The notes below the pieces were generated by a model. That model was not told the DNA's origin and searched no databases. It was given only the letters and a program-made list of their open reading frames with translations. 64,000 nucleotides of DNA. Source: Ophiura sarsii (taxonomy: Eukaryota; Echinodermata; Ophiuroidea; Amphilepidida; Ophiuridae). Shown here piece after piece: positions 11,268-22,880 of the stretch. The stretch covers positions 22,183,259 to 22,247,258 of the forward strand of contig CM069447.1 in the NCBI GenBank assembly GCA_035610835.1, given 5' to 3'. The translations under genes and the position numbers were made by a program. The first letter of the stretch is position 1; each line of letters starts with the position of its first letter.

Positions 11268-12775
11268 ATCTACGGTTGATAGCGTTATATTCACTTGTTA
11301 TCTATTGTCTAATCATTATATTTACTTGCTATCTACTGCTGATAGCGTTATATTTACTTGCTATCTACTAATGATAGCAATATATTCAATTGCTATCTAC
11401 TTCTGATAGCAATTATATTCAATTGCTATCTACTTCTGATAGCAATTATATTCAATTGCTATCTACTGCTGATAGCAATATATTCAATTGCTATCTAGGC
11501 CTACTGCTGATAGCAATACATTCAATTGCTATCTACTGCTGATAGCAATATATTCAATTGCTATCTACTGCTGATAGCAATATATTCAATTGCTATCTAC
11601 TGCTGATAGCAATTATATTCAATTGCTATTTACTGCTGATAGCAATTATATTCAATTGCTATCTACTGCTGATAGCAATACATTCAATTGCTATCTACTG
11701 CTGATAGCAATATATCCAATTGCTATCTACTGCTGATAGCAATACATTCAATTGCTATCTACTGCTGATAGCAATATATTCAATTGCTATCTACTGTTGA
11801 TAGCAATATATTCAATTGCTATCTACTGCTGATAGCAATTATATTCAATTGCTATCTACTGCTGATAGCAATACATTCAATTGCTATCTACTGCTGATAG
11901 CAATACATTCAATTGCTATCTACTGCTGATAGCAATATATTCAATTGCTATCTACTGCTGATAGCAATTATATTCAATTGCTATCTACTGCTGATAGCAA
12001 TATATCCAATTGCTATCTACTGCTGATAGCAATACATTCAATTGCTATCTACTGCTGATAGCAATATATTCAATTGCTATCTACTGTTGATAGCAATATA
12101 TTCAATTGCTATCTACTGCTGATAGCAATTATATTCAATTGCTATCTACTGCTGATAGCAATACATTCAATTGCTATCTACTGCTGATAGCAATACATTC
12201 AATTGCTATCTACTGCTGATAGCAATATATTCAATTGCTATCTACTGCTGATAGCAATTATATTCAATTGCTATCTACTGCTGATAGCAATACATTCAAT
12301 TGCTATCTACTGCTGATAGCAATATATTCAATTGATATCTACTGCTGATAGCAATATATTCAATTGCTATCTACTGCTGATAGCAATTATATTCAATTGC
12401 TATCTACTGCTGATAGCAATTATATTCAATTGCTATCTACTGCTGATAGCAATATATTCAATTGCTATCTAGGCCTACTGCTGATAGCAATACATTCAAT
12501 TGCTATCTACTGCTGATAGCAATATATTCAATTGCTATCTACTGCTGATAGCAATTATATATATTCAATTGCTATCTACTGCTGATAGCAATATATTCAA
12601 TTGCTATCTACTGCTGATAGCAATATATTCAATTGCTATCTACTGCTGATAGCAATATATTCAATTGCTATCTACTGCTGATAGCAATATATTCAATTGC
12701 TATCTATTGCTGATAGCAATTATATTCAATTGCTATCTACTGCTGATAGCACTGTATTCACTAATTATCGACTGC
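11268..12775. repeat. 1.5-kb satellite, palindromic 31-32 bp monomer
   Basis: About 47 monomers, each built from ATTGCTATC, a TACTGCT spacer, GATAGCAAT and a variable AT linker (ATATATT, ACATT or TTATATT). Every monomer can form a 9-bp stem hairpin. Linker variants recur in the same order 290 bp apart: TACTGTTGATAG at 11792 and 12082, and TATATCCAAT at 11711 and 12001. This shows a higher-order repeat of nine monomers. A second marker, CTAGGCCTACTG, recurs 974 bp apart (11496 and 12470). Monomers at the edges are more diverged. Confidence 0.95.
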
Positions 12776-12834
12776 TGACACCAATATATTCATGTACAGA
12801 CTGTAAACAAAAATATTACTGTATCAAGTGTTTA

Positions 12835-13050
12835 AAAATGCAGAGGGAATTTTCTTAGCTTCGTTTAAGCTTTATTTCATGACAATCGGTGGTCAGGAAG
12901 CGGAGATATGATCAATTGTCTAAGGTAGTCATGAAATCATCTGGGCCACACTAGCTGGGATGAACATGATGAATGAAAATTATAGAACCGTGAACATAGG
13001 AATATAGCGCTCTTGTTAGACATTAGTTCATCCCACGTGGATCTTTTGGA
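12835..13050. repeat. dispersed repeat following a satellite, copy 1
   Basis: Shares long stretches with 18393-18622, for example AGGAAGCGGAGATATGATCA and AAATCATCTGGGCCAC. Both copies lie just downstream of a tandem array on this strand. Confidence 0.7.
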
Positions 13051-13119
13051 TTTGCCGTTTGATTTAAATATATTTTAAATTTGTGCGGCAACTTTAGTAA
13101 TTTTCCCTTGTGATATCCG

Positions 13120-13641
13120 CAGGGGCGTAACAGAGGTTGGTTGTCAGGGGGGGCACAGCCAAAAAAAAAAATCCTGGTTAGAATAGTTCCGTCCCGGAAT
13201 TTTTCGTAAAAGGTTGCCCCAAATTTTCCCCAGTCAGTCACCTCGTGAATTTCAAGTAAGTGTGTGTGGGGGGTGGTGGTGGTGGTGTGGGGGGGTCACA
13301 AAATTTCGCACGGCCACAAAATTTCGCACGGTCACAAAATTTTGCAGTACAAAAAGCACATCAGTCTACAATTTGTTGACTGTTGTGCTTTTTGTACTCC
13401 GAAATTTTCATTTTCTTTCTTTCTTTCTTTCCCTTTCTTTTCTTTCTTTCCCCTTTTTTCCTTTTTCTTTTTCCTCCCTTTTTCCTTTCTCTCTCTCTTT
13501 TCTTTCCCTTTCCCCCTTCTTTTCCTCTTTTCCCTTCCCCCCATTTTTCCTGGTGGGTAGGTTTGAATTTCCTGCTGAGCACCTTCAGGGGGGAGGGCAC
13601 AGTGCCCCCTCCCCCCCCCCCCCCCGGCTGTTACGCCACTG
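13120..13641 (+). mobile_element. hAT-like MITE with exact 8-bp duplication
   Basis: The left end is CAGGGGCGTAACAG and the right end is CTGTTACGCCACTG. The duplication GATATCCG lies at 13112-13119 and 13642-13649. The interior is dominated by a polypyrimidine tract and a C-run. The frames of 70-180 codons here translate low-complexity DNA and are not genes. Confidence 0.85.
13408..13555. repeat. polypyrimidine tract of about 150 bp
   Basis: An almost uninterrupted C/T run on the plus strand inside the hAT-like MITE, built from CTTTC, CCTTTT and CTCTCT blocks. Long homopurine-homopyrimidine tracts of this kind can adopt triplex (H-DNA) structure. Confidence 0.85.
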
Positions 13642-13773
13642 GATATCCGCTTTTAAACCATTTCATCGCCATAGCCTTATTAGTGTCACGCCTTTGCCAA
13701 TTAAATTGCAAATTGCATGGGAACAAAACCTGACATATTCCCATTTGACTGAATGAAACTGGCTCCAACTCTT

Positions 13774-13806
13774 CCCCCCCCCCCCCCCCACCCCCCCCCC
13801 CCCCCT
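13774..13806. repeat. poly-C tract
   Basis: Two C-runs broken by a single A, together about 32 bp. Confidence 0.85.
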
Positions 13807-14320
13807 TCACCCTCAATCCCCGCCTCCAAATCCCGGCAATTTTCAGCTATGACACCCAGCCACTGGAAAAGATTATAAAATATTCCCCAAAACACAACAC
13901 ACAATTTCGATGATATCATGAGACTGCGATCACTGATTTGAATGTTCACAATACGCAAAGTGCGAAATTTTATTAAATAGAAGTATGTACATAATGATGA
14001 TTGCAAATTCAATTCTACTATAGTTGCGCAAGAAAAACAAATAATGAATGAATGCTTTTCATTCGTGTATAGTGACAAAATAATTTATGATCAATCAGTA
14101 AAACAATGAACTCTGCTCCGCCTCGTCCAGTGTAGTATAATACTTTCATCTTTCATTGAACAAAAATATGTTTACATATCACGTGATTTAACTAGGGGGG
14201 GGGCCCTCAGCATAGCCTCCGTAAAAATGCTGTAACTCCTTCATTATTCCTTTAATCTATATAAAAGTGTATACATTTTCTTGAAGAAAAGGGTTCAATG
14301 AATCCAACCATGAACATGAA

Positions 14321-14373
14321 AGTGCCAAAAATGTGATTTTCACGATTTTGAAAAAAATCACATTTTTGGCACT
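14321..14373. repeat. short hairpin, 20-bp arms
   Basis: AGTGCCAAAAATGTGATTTT at 14321 pairs with its inverse ending at 14373 around a loop of about 10 bp, with one or two unpaired bases. No element boundary was found. Confidence 0.6.
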
Positions 14374-14560
14374 TTTTGGTCAATAATTCAAAAATAAATC
14401 AGATATTCAACAACAACAACAACAAAAAACCTCCTAGGGAATTTAGGATTAAAATAAAACTAGTATGACAAAATTTGACAAAATATATTTATCTTTATCT
14501 TTTCCAAACCTAAAATGGGTCAAAAAACGTGGGTTTTTTTACCCCCCCACCCCTTTTTTA

Positions 14561-15588
14561 ACTATCACACGGCTGAAACCAGGTCTACAATTGTATACAA
14601 ATATTGCATGGCTGAAATTATTGCATATAAAGTGCTCAACAAAAGAAAGTCATACACTTTGTTTAGGTCCTTTAGAGTAACTTCCGATTATTTATTGACC
14701 AAACCCCGGGGGTGCTCACATTGATATATACGTATAGGCCTATGTGCCTCCCTTTTGGGGTGCCTTTTCGCAAAAATTGGTATAGCGATGGGTGGTTTTC
14801 ATCACACACCAAAGCGCCCAATTGGCATAAATTGGGTGTATTTTGAGGCATTGTTTGTAAAAAGCGCCCAATTTGTGCACAATTGGGTGCTTTTCTATAT
14901 AACAAAATTGGTATATTGATGGGTGGGAAATTGGCCAAAAAATAGGTATAGAGAAAGTCACATTTTCGAAGTCCCGGAGGCACATCCACGTACGATTTTG
15001 GCGAAAGAACCCCCCCCCCCCCCCCCCCCCCCCGGGGGGACCAAACAGACTAGATAGACATGTGGATGAATCTTTCCGGCACAATTTGATACCAAAGTTG
15101 TCACATAAAAACAAAGATAAACCATGATTAGCACCATTTAAAGAAAATGAGTCACTTTTCAAAAGTAACAATTTTTAATACACTACGCGGAAAGAAAATA
15201 CCACATGTTACCTGTTCATAATCAAATAGCCCGCTCGCTCAGGCACGAACCAACCAACAGTTGCACAGTGTGATCAATATCCATTTCATTCCCGGCCATT
15301 CAAGTGCCACGCACAACATTTTCTCGCGGCTTGCGTGCGTTGAAAATGTGACTTTTGAAAAGTGACCCATTTTCTTTAAATAGTGCTAATCATGGTTTCT
15401 CTTTGTTGTTAGGTGGTAACTTTGGTATCAAATTGTGCCGAAAAGATTCATCCAAATGTCTATCTAGTCTGTTTGGTCAAAAAATAATCGAAAGTTACTC
15501 CAAAGGACCTAAACAAAGTGTATGACTTTCTTTTGTTGAGCACTTTACATGTAGTATACAAATATTGCATGCCAGGGAGTGTGATAGT
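14561..15588. mobile_element. foldback element, interrupted
   Basis: The outermost arms are ACTATCACAC (14561) and its inverse (15579-15588). Inside, 14610-14703 plus 15040-15170 mirror 15340-15545, including the phrases GTGCTCAACAAAAGAAAGTC and AAAGAAAATGAGTCACTTTT. The left arm is split by the separate insertion at 14705-15038. There is no transposase. Confidence 0.7.
14705..15038. mobile_element. CCCGGGGG-type insertion with 8-bp duplication
   Basis: Begins CCCGGGGGTGCTC, ends in a C-run followed by CCCGGGGG, and is flanked by an exact GACCAAAC duplication (14697-14704 and 15039-15046). It breaks the left arm of the surrounding foldback element, so it is the younger insertion. It contains repeated phrases AAAGCGCCCAATT and GATGGGTGG. 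It is the same end type as 1477-1760. Confidence 0.7.
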
Positions 15589-15910
15589 ACAGACGTAGAC
15601 AATATCACAAGGTCTAAGTTAGACCTTTCCGTACGTTACACGAGGTGAATTCCAAATTAGACCGAGTGATATAGTTTTACTATTGCACAATCAAAAGGCA
15701 TAATGAAAATCATATAATGAAAATCATACTGAGATCATGCTTATCATATAATATACATCCATTCTATCAGAGAATATTATGATTTCAATTTCTTTATAAT
15801 TATGTTGGTAATGAAAGATAAATAATGAAATCTTATTACACATATAACGTCATATGCTCTATAAGAATGTGTTTTTGTGATTCAGATCATCTTCGGATCG
15901 GCAGGTCTTA

Positions 15911-16203
15911 GGCCAACAACAAAAAAGGTTTGTCTCAGATGATATGAGAAAATCTAATGCGGTCTGCGGATTTTTTTTGTTGTTTTTTTGTGTTTTTTTT
16001 AAATTTAGACCTGATCGTCATTTGTTTGGTCAAAAAGTTGGATTTTGCAAGATTTTTTTGAGACAATTGAAGAAAGAAAAAAAACCTAAAAAAAATTGAA
16101 AAAAAACCTAAAAAAAAAAAAAAACCTAAAAAAAAAAGCTAACGCGGGCGGTTTCGGGAATGCGCGCGGGTCACCTGAGACAAACTTTTTTTGTTTGTTG
16201 GCC
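15911..16203. mobile_element. Harbinger-like MITE with TTA duplication
   Basis: The ends GGCCAACAACAAAAAAGGTT and its inverse continue to GTTTGTCTCA. TTA flanks both ends (15908-15910 and 16204-16206). The ends match the element at 78-486 but the interior differs and carries A-runs and T-runs. Confidence 0.75.
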
Positions 16204-16361
16204 TTATCAGATTCCAAATCTGGAAATGTGTCCGGACTGTAATTGACCGATGAGACATGTTCCTCAATTTCGATGGGAACGGTCTATTTATTATGTTATT
16301 GGGGGAAAAGTGTACTTTAGGTCCCGGATACTGGTGGTATACCTGTATCATTCAATACTGG

Positions 16362-16645
16362 AACATAAAAGGTTGCCAGTATCGCTCGATACTAGTACGA
16401 ATGTACTGTTCCATTATCGGGCGATACTGGAACACCAAATTGTGTTCCAGTATCGACCGATACTGAAACGATTTTATGTTCCAGTATCGGGCGGTACTAT
16501 TACATAACATGCTACCCGTAGTGATTTGTCCCATTGAGCGATACTGGTACACTTGTGTTCCAGTATCGCTCGATACTGGTACATTTTATATGCCAGTATC
16601 GTCCGATCTGGAACATTGACTTTATACCAGTATCGAGCGATGGGT
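16362..16645. repeat. minisatellite with palindromic core
   Basis: About six irregular units centred on CCAGTATCGNNCGATACTGG, a near-perfect palindrome with variable two-base centres, separated by linkers of 10-30 bp. The reading frames on both strands simply translate the repeat. Confidence 0.8.
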
Positions 16646-17706
16646 GTTCCAGCATCTGGCACCTAAATTACACTTTTCCTTTCTCATAGAGTGAACAGCC
16701 TATAATGAATTAATGATAATACTACATGCGTAACAATAATATAGAAGCACTAAAATGTGAAATACCAAACTTTTTAAATTGTAATATAGGCCTAATGGTC
16801 GAACATTTTAATTTATCAAGAAAACTCTTTTTGTTCCGGTTTTGTATAAATTAATATACATTGATATTTAAAATAATGAACCTAACAAGCTTATCAATTC
16901 CTTTATATAGGCATATACGAGTATAACATCACAAACATTTTAAAAAAATACATAAACCTATTTTAAGATAACAAGAAACATCATATTACTCGAGCACACT
17001 GTTACTCGAGTAACATTACTCTCTACAATTTAATTACAAACTGCCACGGTTTATTTTCACTATATACCTTGCAAGGGACCCCCTCTATTTCGTTGACAAC
17101 ATCTTTCGCACAAATTTAAATATAAAATGATATCCTTGTATGTTGCCGCTGCCTGCTGCAAGTTTTATTCAGACAATCTTGCTGGTTCCCAGTACGCGCC
17201 AAGTATCCTTCTACAACCAAATAAAATAGTTTTGTCCCAAAATGCAGCTTTTCTTGAAAATTCCAGTAACCTTTTCAAAACACGACTGAGCCATATTTAA
17301 GGTATATAAAGGAGCATTGCAAACCCCTAATAATAATTGTAGTTGCATTTTGTAAATAAATCTAAAGCCTATGATTTGTCGGAGATGATTTTCGCATGCA
17401 AGATATCCCATAGCGCTACAACAGCGATAATGAGCTAATGAATATATAATGAGGCAAATGTCCATGGTATTTCACTGTGTATATTTTTGACTTGTCAAGA
17501 TTTATCGGGTTTTCTATGAAACCTGATGATCGTAACATACAGCTACAGCATACATGAATTTATGAAGAAGAATTACTATATAATGCACACATACAACATC
17601 GTTACTAGTGAAAATAGTCAATAATTTGTTCATAGATGGTGGATTTGCTATGATATAATCACTGCGTATCACTGGTGTGCTTGTATCGGTAGTGTATATC
17701 CATTAT
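16646..17706. other. intergenic, no gene seen
   Basis: AT-rich sequence. No exon, RNA gene or delimited element recognised. Confidence 0.5.
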
Positions 17707-18050
17707 ACATATACATTATATCATATGATCATATACATTATATTATCATATGATCATATACATTATATTATCATATGATCATATACATTATATTATCATA
17801 TGATCATATACATTATATTATCATATGATCATATACATTATATTATCATATGATCATATACATTATATTATCATATGATCATATACATTATATTATCATA
17901 TGATCATATAAATTATATTATCATATGATCATATAAATTATATTATCATATGATCATATACATTATATTATCATATAATCATATACATTATATTATCATA
18001 TGATCATATACATTATATTATCATATAATCATATACATCATATGATCAGA
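17707..18050. repeat. 25-bp tandem satellite
   Basis: About 13 copies of a 25-bp unit, TCATATGATCATATACATTA followed by TATTA, with rare changes (a C to A in two units and TGATC to TAATC near the end). Each unit includes the palindrome TCATATGATCATATGA or a part of it. Confidence 0.95.
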
Positions 18051-18392
18051 TTTAAAGTGTTTTTTTGTGCTTATATTTACAGTGCTCTTTGTAATTGAAA
18101 CATGTAGGCCTATTTATCAGTAGGGGAGCAACCTAATCATTCAAGTTGATATTTGAATATGACCTCTTAGAAACATGAGTACAATCGGGGCTTCTATGTA
18201 GCCGAAACAGACTGATCTCCTGAATTACCGAAATAACATGTATGCATGAATACATTTTTTTACGCTTGTTTTGTACCGTCAATTATACAGAATACATAGC
18301 TTATCTAGAGACTGTAATAAAAAAATGTATGAAGTTTTGAAAAAAGATAATTAAAATATTTACACAGTAATAACTGTGTCAATTTTGTAAAT

Positions 18393-18622
18393 GTGCAGGG
18401 GGAATTTCCTTAGCTTCTTAATAAGCTTTGTTTCATGAAAATTGTTTTTCAGGAAGCGGAGATATGATCAATTGTCTAAGGTAGTCATGAAATCATCTGG
18501 GCCACTGTGGCTAAACCACTAGCTGGGATGAACATGGTGAATGAAAATTATCGAACCATGAACAAAAGAAAAGAGCGCTCTTGTAATAGACAATAGTTCA
18601 TTTCAAATGGATCTTCTGGATG
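18393..18622. repeat. dispersed repeat following a satellite, copy 2
   Basis: A diverged copy of 12835-13050, sharing AGGAAGCGGAGATATGATCA and TAGCTGGGATGAACATG. It lies 340 bp after the 25-bp array. Confidence 0.7.
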
Positions 18623-19150
18623 TAGACTTTCATGATGGAGAATCCAATAATGCACACGGGTGAATGGCCGGCAGGAACGATCTCAATGTTTCTTTCATGA
18701 TACCATACCCAAAGAAACACGATTGTATGCTATGCTGAAAGTGGCCCAAACCGATTTCTAGACGACTTTATAGTAGATTGGTCATAATTTTTAAGGCAAA
18801 AGCATTTAAAACCCCTAAATAAAATGCTGCTGGTTGTCAATACATCGCTTATCACAGAGTATATTTTGACATTGCATAATTTTAAAAATGGGTTAAAAAA
18901 AATGAAATTTGCAATTGCAATATTTTTTTTCTCACAGCTAAGCTCGATCTTAGTGCGGATTTGCATTATTTGACGGTTATTAAATAAACATTAGACTGCT
19001 CCCCTTCTGTGTATTGTGAAACATTCATTTTTCATACACATCGATCTTAAATTAAAAACCTACGGACAAGTACTTAAAACCCAAACATAAATTCAAAATC
19101 TATGGCGCATACATATTTTTTTTTTTTAAAGTTTTATATTCTATTTACAA
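18623..19150. other. intergenic, no gene seen
   Basis: No feature recognised. Confidence 0.5.
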
Positions 19151-19158
19151 TGTTGGAC

Positions 19159-19920
19159 CAGGGACAATCGAATGAAGGGACAAGACACTATTGTACTATT
19201 ATATAAGTATGCGTGTTGCGGGTGTCTAATATTATCAGTTGAGCAAGCATACATAATTATACATTAAAAGCATATTATGTGATCTTTTCCAGAGAGCGCC
19301 CTCAATTCATGATTTTTTTTAGAAAGTAGATTTTCTTGCAGATTTACATTTCTGATCATAAATCGTATGTATACATTCCAAGTGACAGAGCGATACGATT
19401 CCTAATTACCTCAAAATCAAGGTTTTAGAGTGAATTTAGAGTGAAAATATAAACTGTCGTGTTATCACGACAGTTTATTTTCACTCTAAAACCATGATTT
19501 TGAAGTAATTAAGAATCGTATCACCCTGTAACTTGGAATGTATGCACGATTTATGATCAGAAACGTTAATCTGCAAGAAAATCTACTTTCAATTTTTTTT
19601 TCGATGTTGAGGGCGTTCCCTTGAAAGATCACATAATATACCTTTAATGAATGTGGTGGTACAAATCTCAACCATCACACTACACGGCTCGCTCCCCGTC
19701 TTGCTCAATACGAAAGGAGCCTGTGCAATTCCTACTGAACTAATAGACTCTAGCAAATATATATCATCATTGTCCGATTTATTTGGCTATTGGAATCAAC
19801 AGGAACAAAGAGTCTACGGTTAAAACTTTCCAGGAACATTATGCTTTGTACTACATGTAGCACGCATAATTGAATATGATGATATAGCGATACAATAGGC
19901 CCTTCATTCGATTGTCCCTG
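19159..19920. mobile_element. hAT-like element, host of a nested MITE
   Basis: The ends are CAGGGACAATCGAATGAAGG and its inverse, flanked by GTTGGAC (19152-19158 and 19921-19927), a 7-8 bp duplication. Subtracting the nested element at 19268-19643 leaves about 380 bp of original sequence. No transposase. Confidence 0.7.
19268..19643. mobile_element. TTAA foldback MITE nested in the hAT-like element
   Basis: A near-complete palindrome: the arms run from the termini to a small central hairpin, GTCGTGTTATCACGAC (19458-19473). TTAA lies at 19264-19267 and 19644-19647. TTAA duplication points to a Kolobok- or piggyBac-type mobiliser. The minus-strand frame across it is an artefact. Confidence 0.8.
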
Positions 19921-19927
19921 GTTGGAC

Positions 19928-20424
19928 CATGTGGACGCTACCAGATCTTCAATGCTACCAGACGGTGTACAAACATAAACAATTCAGATTTTATGCAAAT
20001 TCAATTTTGAAATTTGGATTAAGACATTGTCTAAAATATTTAAAGTAAAGAATCCGTTTGTAAACATTTTCATTGGACAGTTATTTTCTCCATAAAACAC
20101 ATTTCTTTCTCTTTTCTATTTGAAAAGGTCTTTATTCTACCGCCCTGTATAACAAGACATTATTTTAACACCCTGTATAACTAGACACTGTAAACAAATC
20201 CACTGGAAATTACTATACTACATTCATTCATAGATCAATCAAATAAATAATGCTTTTATACATTTCAATTTTTTCAAACAAAAGTATTCAAAATCATTAC
20301 ACAAGTTTTCCCTTAGCATTGCAATCCCTCAAAACAATGCATAATCTATTGTTTCCAATCTCAATAAACAAGGTATAAATTATAAATTACCTCAACCTTG
20401 AGTTTGTAATTTTTAGGTAATACA
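19928..20424. other. intergenic, two CCCTGTATAA motifs
   Basis: CGCCCTGTATAAC and ACACCCTGTATAAC lie 27 bp apart at 20141-20180. No gene seen. Confidence 0.45.
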
Positions 20425-20428
20425 TTAA

Positions 20429-20786
20429 AGGTAGATGACCCGATCACATTTCCAATTTTCAACTTGAAGTTTTCTATTCTACATGAAAGGTCATCCTTAA
20501 AAATGTCGTGTTCCAAAGTTTGAGTTGCATAGCTCTAATGGTTCTTATTTTAGACGCACAAGATGCTGTGAACTGTACCCATTGAGTTGTACACAAACTA
20601 TATCGGTGGTATACCACCATTCGCGGTAATTCGACGTTATTTCATCGATTTCTCCGTAATTATACCGATTTAGGCCATCAAATTTCAGTATGATGATGAG
20701 AAAAATACGAGCTTTCATATGATATGAAAATCTCCGTATGTTTGAAATAATTCTGTGTTACGAAAATGTGATCGGGTCATCTACCT
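20429..20786. mobile_element. T2/Kolobok-like MITE, complete
   Basis: The ends AGGTAGATGACCCGATCACA are inverted and perfect over about 23 bp, flanked by TTAA (20425-20428 and 20787-20790). The TTAAAGG start matches the known T2 (Kolobok) MITE consensus of vertebrates. A left-end relative occurs at 38271. Confidence 0.8.
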
Positions 20787-20790
20787 TTAA

Positions 20791-22610
20791 ATCGTCGCTG
20801 TTCTGACATACCGGCACATCTCTTTACCTATTTCTGTTGTGATGTGGCGGTATGTCAGAACAGCGACGAAATGATTCGCATTACCATGAGCTTACATGTA
20901 ATGCTATAGAGTTCTGGTTTTACACTAAATAACCTTTAAACCATATAATGTATATCTCGTACATCTGCATGTGGCACTATAATAATTATAAACCTGGTGT
21001 CATTCATAATTTGGAATACAGTCAATAGTTCCAAAAGTTATAACTTTATAAGTAGGAATTAAACAAGTATTACATACATTCCATTTCACCACATTATAAC
21101 TCTAAACAAGTTAAAGTGTTTATCTGGTAAATTATTACTACTGTAAACTCTTCTTCATTAACTATGATTAATGAACTTTTCTATAATATTACAATATGTA
21201 CAGATTAATAAAACAGTGAGACCAATGCAATTTAAACAAAACAGAATAAACATGAAGCACATCATGTGCTGGTTGCTAATAAAGAGATTGTGTGTGATTT
21301 TATTACTATGCTTTGTTTTGATCCGCATTCCTCAATAGTAATAGAACTGGCTAGAAGTCCCTTATTTTTAAAACATATAAATAATTCAACTATTGTATCT
21401 AGACAATGATAGTCTGTCCAGGGTAACCTGGACATGATTATTATGACCTTTCATATTGCAAAAATAAATATATTATCCTAAAAGGCCATATTCCATCTTA
21501 TGATGAATGCACTATAGCTGCTAGCATGACCAGGGTAATTGGTGTTGAAAACCCATATGAAAAAAAGACATTGAACTCTTGATCTTGGCCAAATTACCAT
21601 GGCAATGAAGAGAACTTGACCCTAACATTCCAAAAGCATGCAGGCGCTTTGCATTGAAACACAGATCTCTTATAATATATACATGCATCGTTTGCAATTT
21701 ACTTTTAATAGAAACAAATTTAATATTATCAGATCTTTAAACATTTAGTAAAACAATTGAATAAGTTAAAAAGTGACATCCAGCATTCAACATGTTCAAC
21801 ATTCCATTCCCATATGGATGATAAGTCAGTTAACCAAGTTCAATTTCCGTTTTGTTTATTAAAGTACAACACAATTTAGAACACAACAAATGCACAGATT
21901 TGACATAACAATCATTATAAAAGTTTGGGTGTCTAAACTATTTTGACAGGATTATCAATACCTTGTAGCCCAAAAGGTGTTTTTCTTAATACAAGAGCAT
22001 GTTATTAGCCCCTTAAGATGGGTTACGTTAAGTTACTTTACGTTACGTTACATTATATACTTTACTTACTCACACAATTTATTTGGGCGGGGGGGGGGGG
22101 GGGGGGGGGGGGAGGGCTAATAAGAAAGCTTCACACATGCCAAAGACAAGACAAATTTATTTGTACACTTTAACACCTTTAACACTTTCTTTGGATAATT
22201 TGTGAAACCATACACCCAACCCCATTGAAGCCGAAATCTTTGTTTGTTTAAGCTGAGGCGTTGTCTTTTTTAAAGACATTTCTTGTTTGGAATATTTTAT
22301 CGAGCTACGTACAATACAGAAGTTACATACAGTCAATCTGAGGACATTTTAATTTTTTACCATACATGTAGGGACATTTGTATGGTGTGTGTATTGACGT
22401 CTAATGGAGGACATGACCATACACCTTAGGGGGGGGCAAGGACCCTACTCCTATACGTTTTTATTCAAAAAAGGTCCTCACATTTTTTGTCCTCACATTG
22501 CCGGCTGGTAGGGACAAATGTCCTCGGATTGGCGGGTTCACAATTACATGTAAAATGAAAAAAGTGCATGGACATACATTAGTATCATAGAACCACTGAC
22601 TCGTGCCTAC
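20791..22610. other. intergenic; G-run at about 22090
   Basis: No gene seen. GACATACCGGCACATC (20809) and its partial inverse near 20845 form a short hairpin. Several TTACGTTA repeats lie at 22020-22060, and a G-run of about 23 lies at 22089-22112. Confidence 0.5.
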
Positions 22611-22880
22611 AATTCAGGAAAATTGGTGTTGGACCACATAGTCCATTTCTTTGCTAATATCCCACTTTAAGGGACAATTTTCAAGATCTGATTTTGCAAC
22701 AAACTTGTGTGGGGAGCTTGAGCTATCTACTAAATGCTCAATATTGAGGGTCCCAACGACCGTGGTGATGAAACGGTTCCGAACAACATTGAATGGGGGG
22801 ACTGGGGGGTTGATTTCAACGAAGTCCTCAAAGTGGTTCAACAGTTATTTCCGGAATTGTCTGAGGCTATTGGTAAATGC

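Noticed and set aside
11268..12775. CRISPR-like array
   Set aside because: The units are contiguous, with 5-7 bp linkers rather than unique spacers, in a eukaryotic setting; it is a satellite.
13214..13756. A 180-codon frame and several overlapping frames on both strands
   Set aside because: It lies over a hAT-like MITE, a polypyrimidine tract and a C-run; the protein is low-complexity Phe/Ser/Pro and starts and stops at unrelated repeats.
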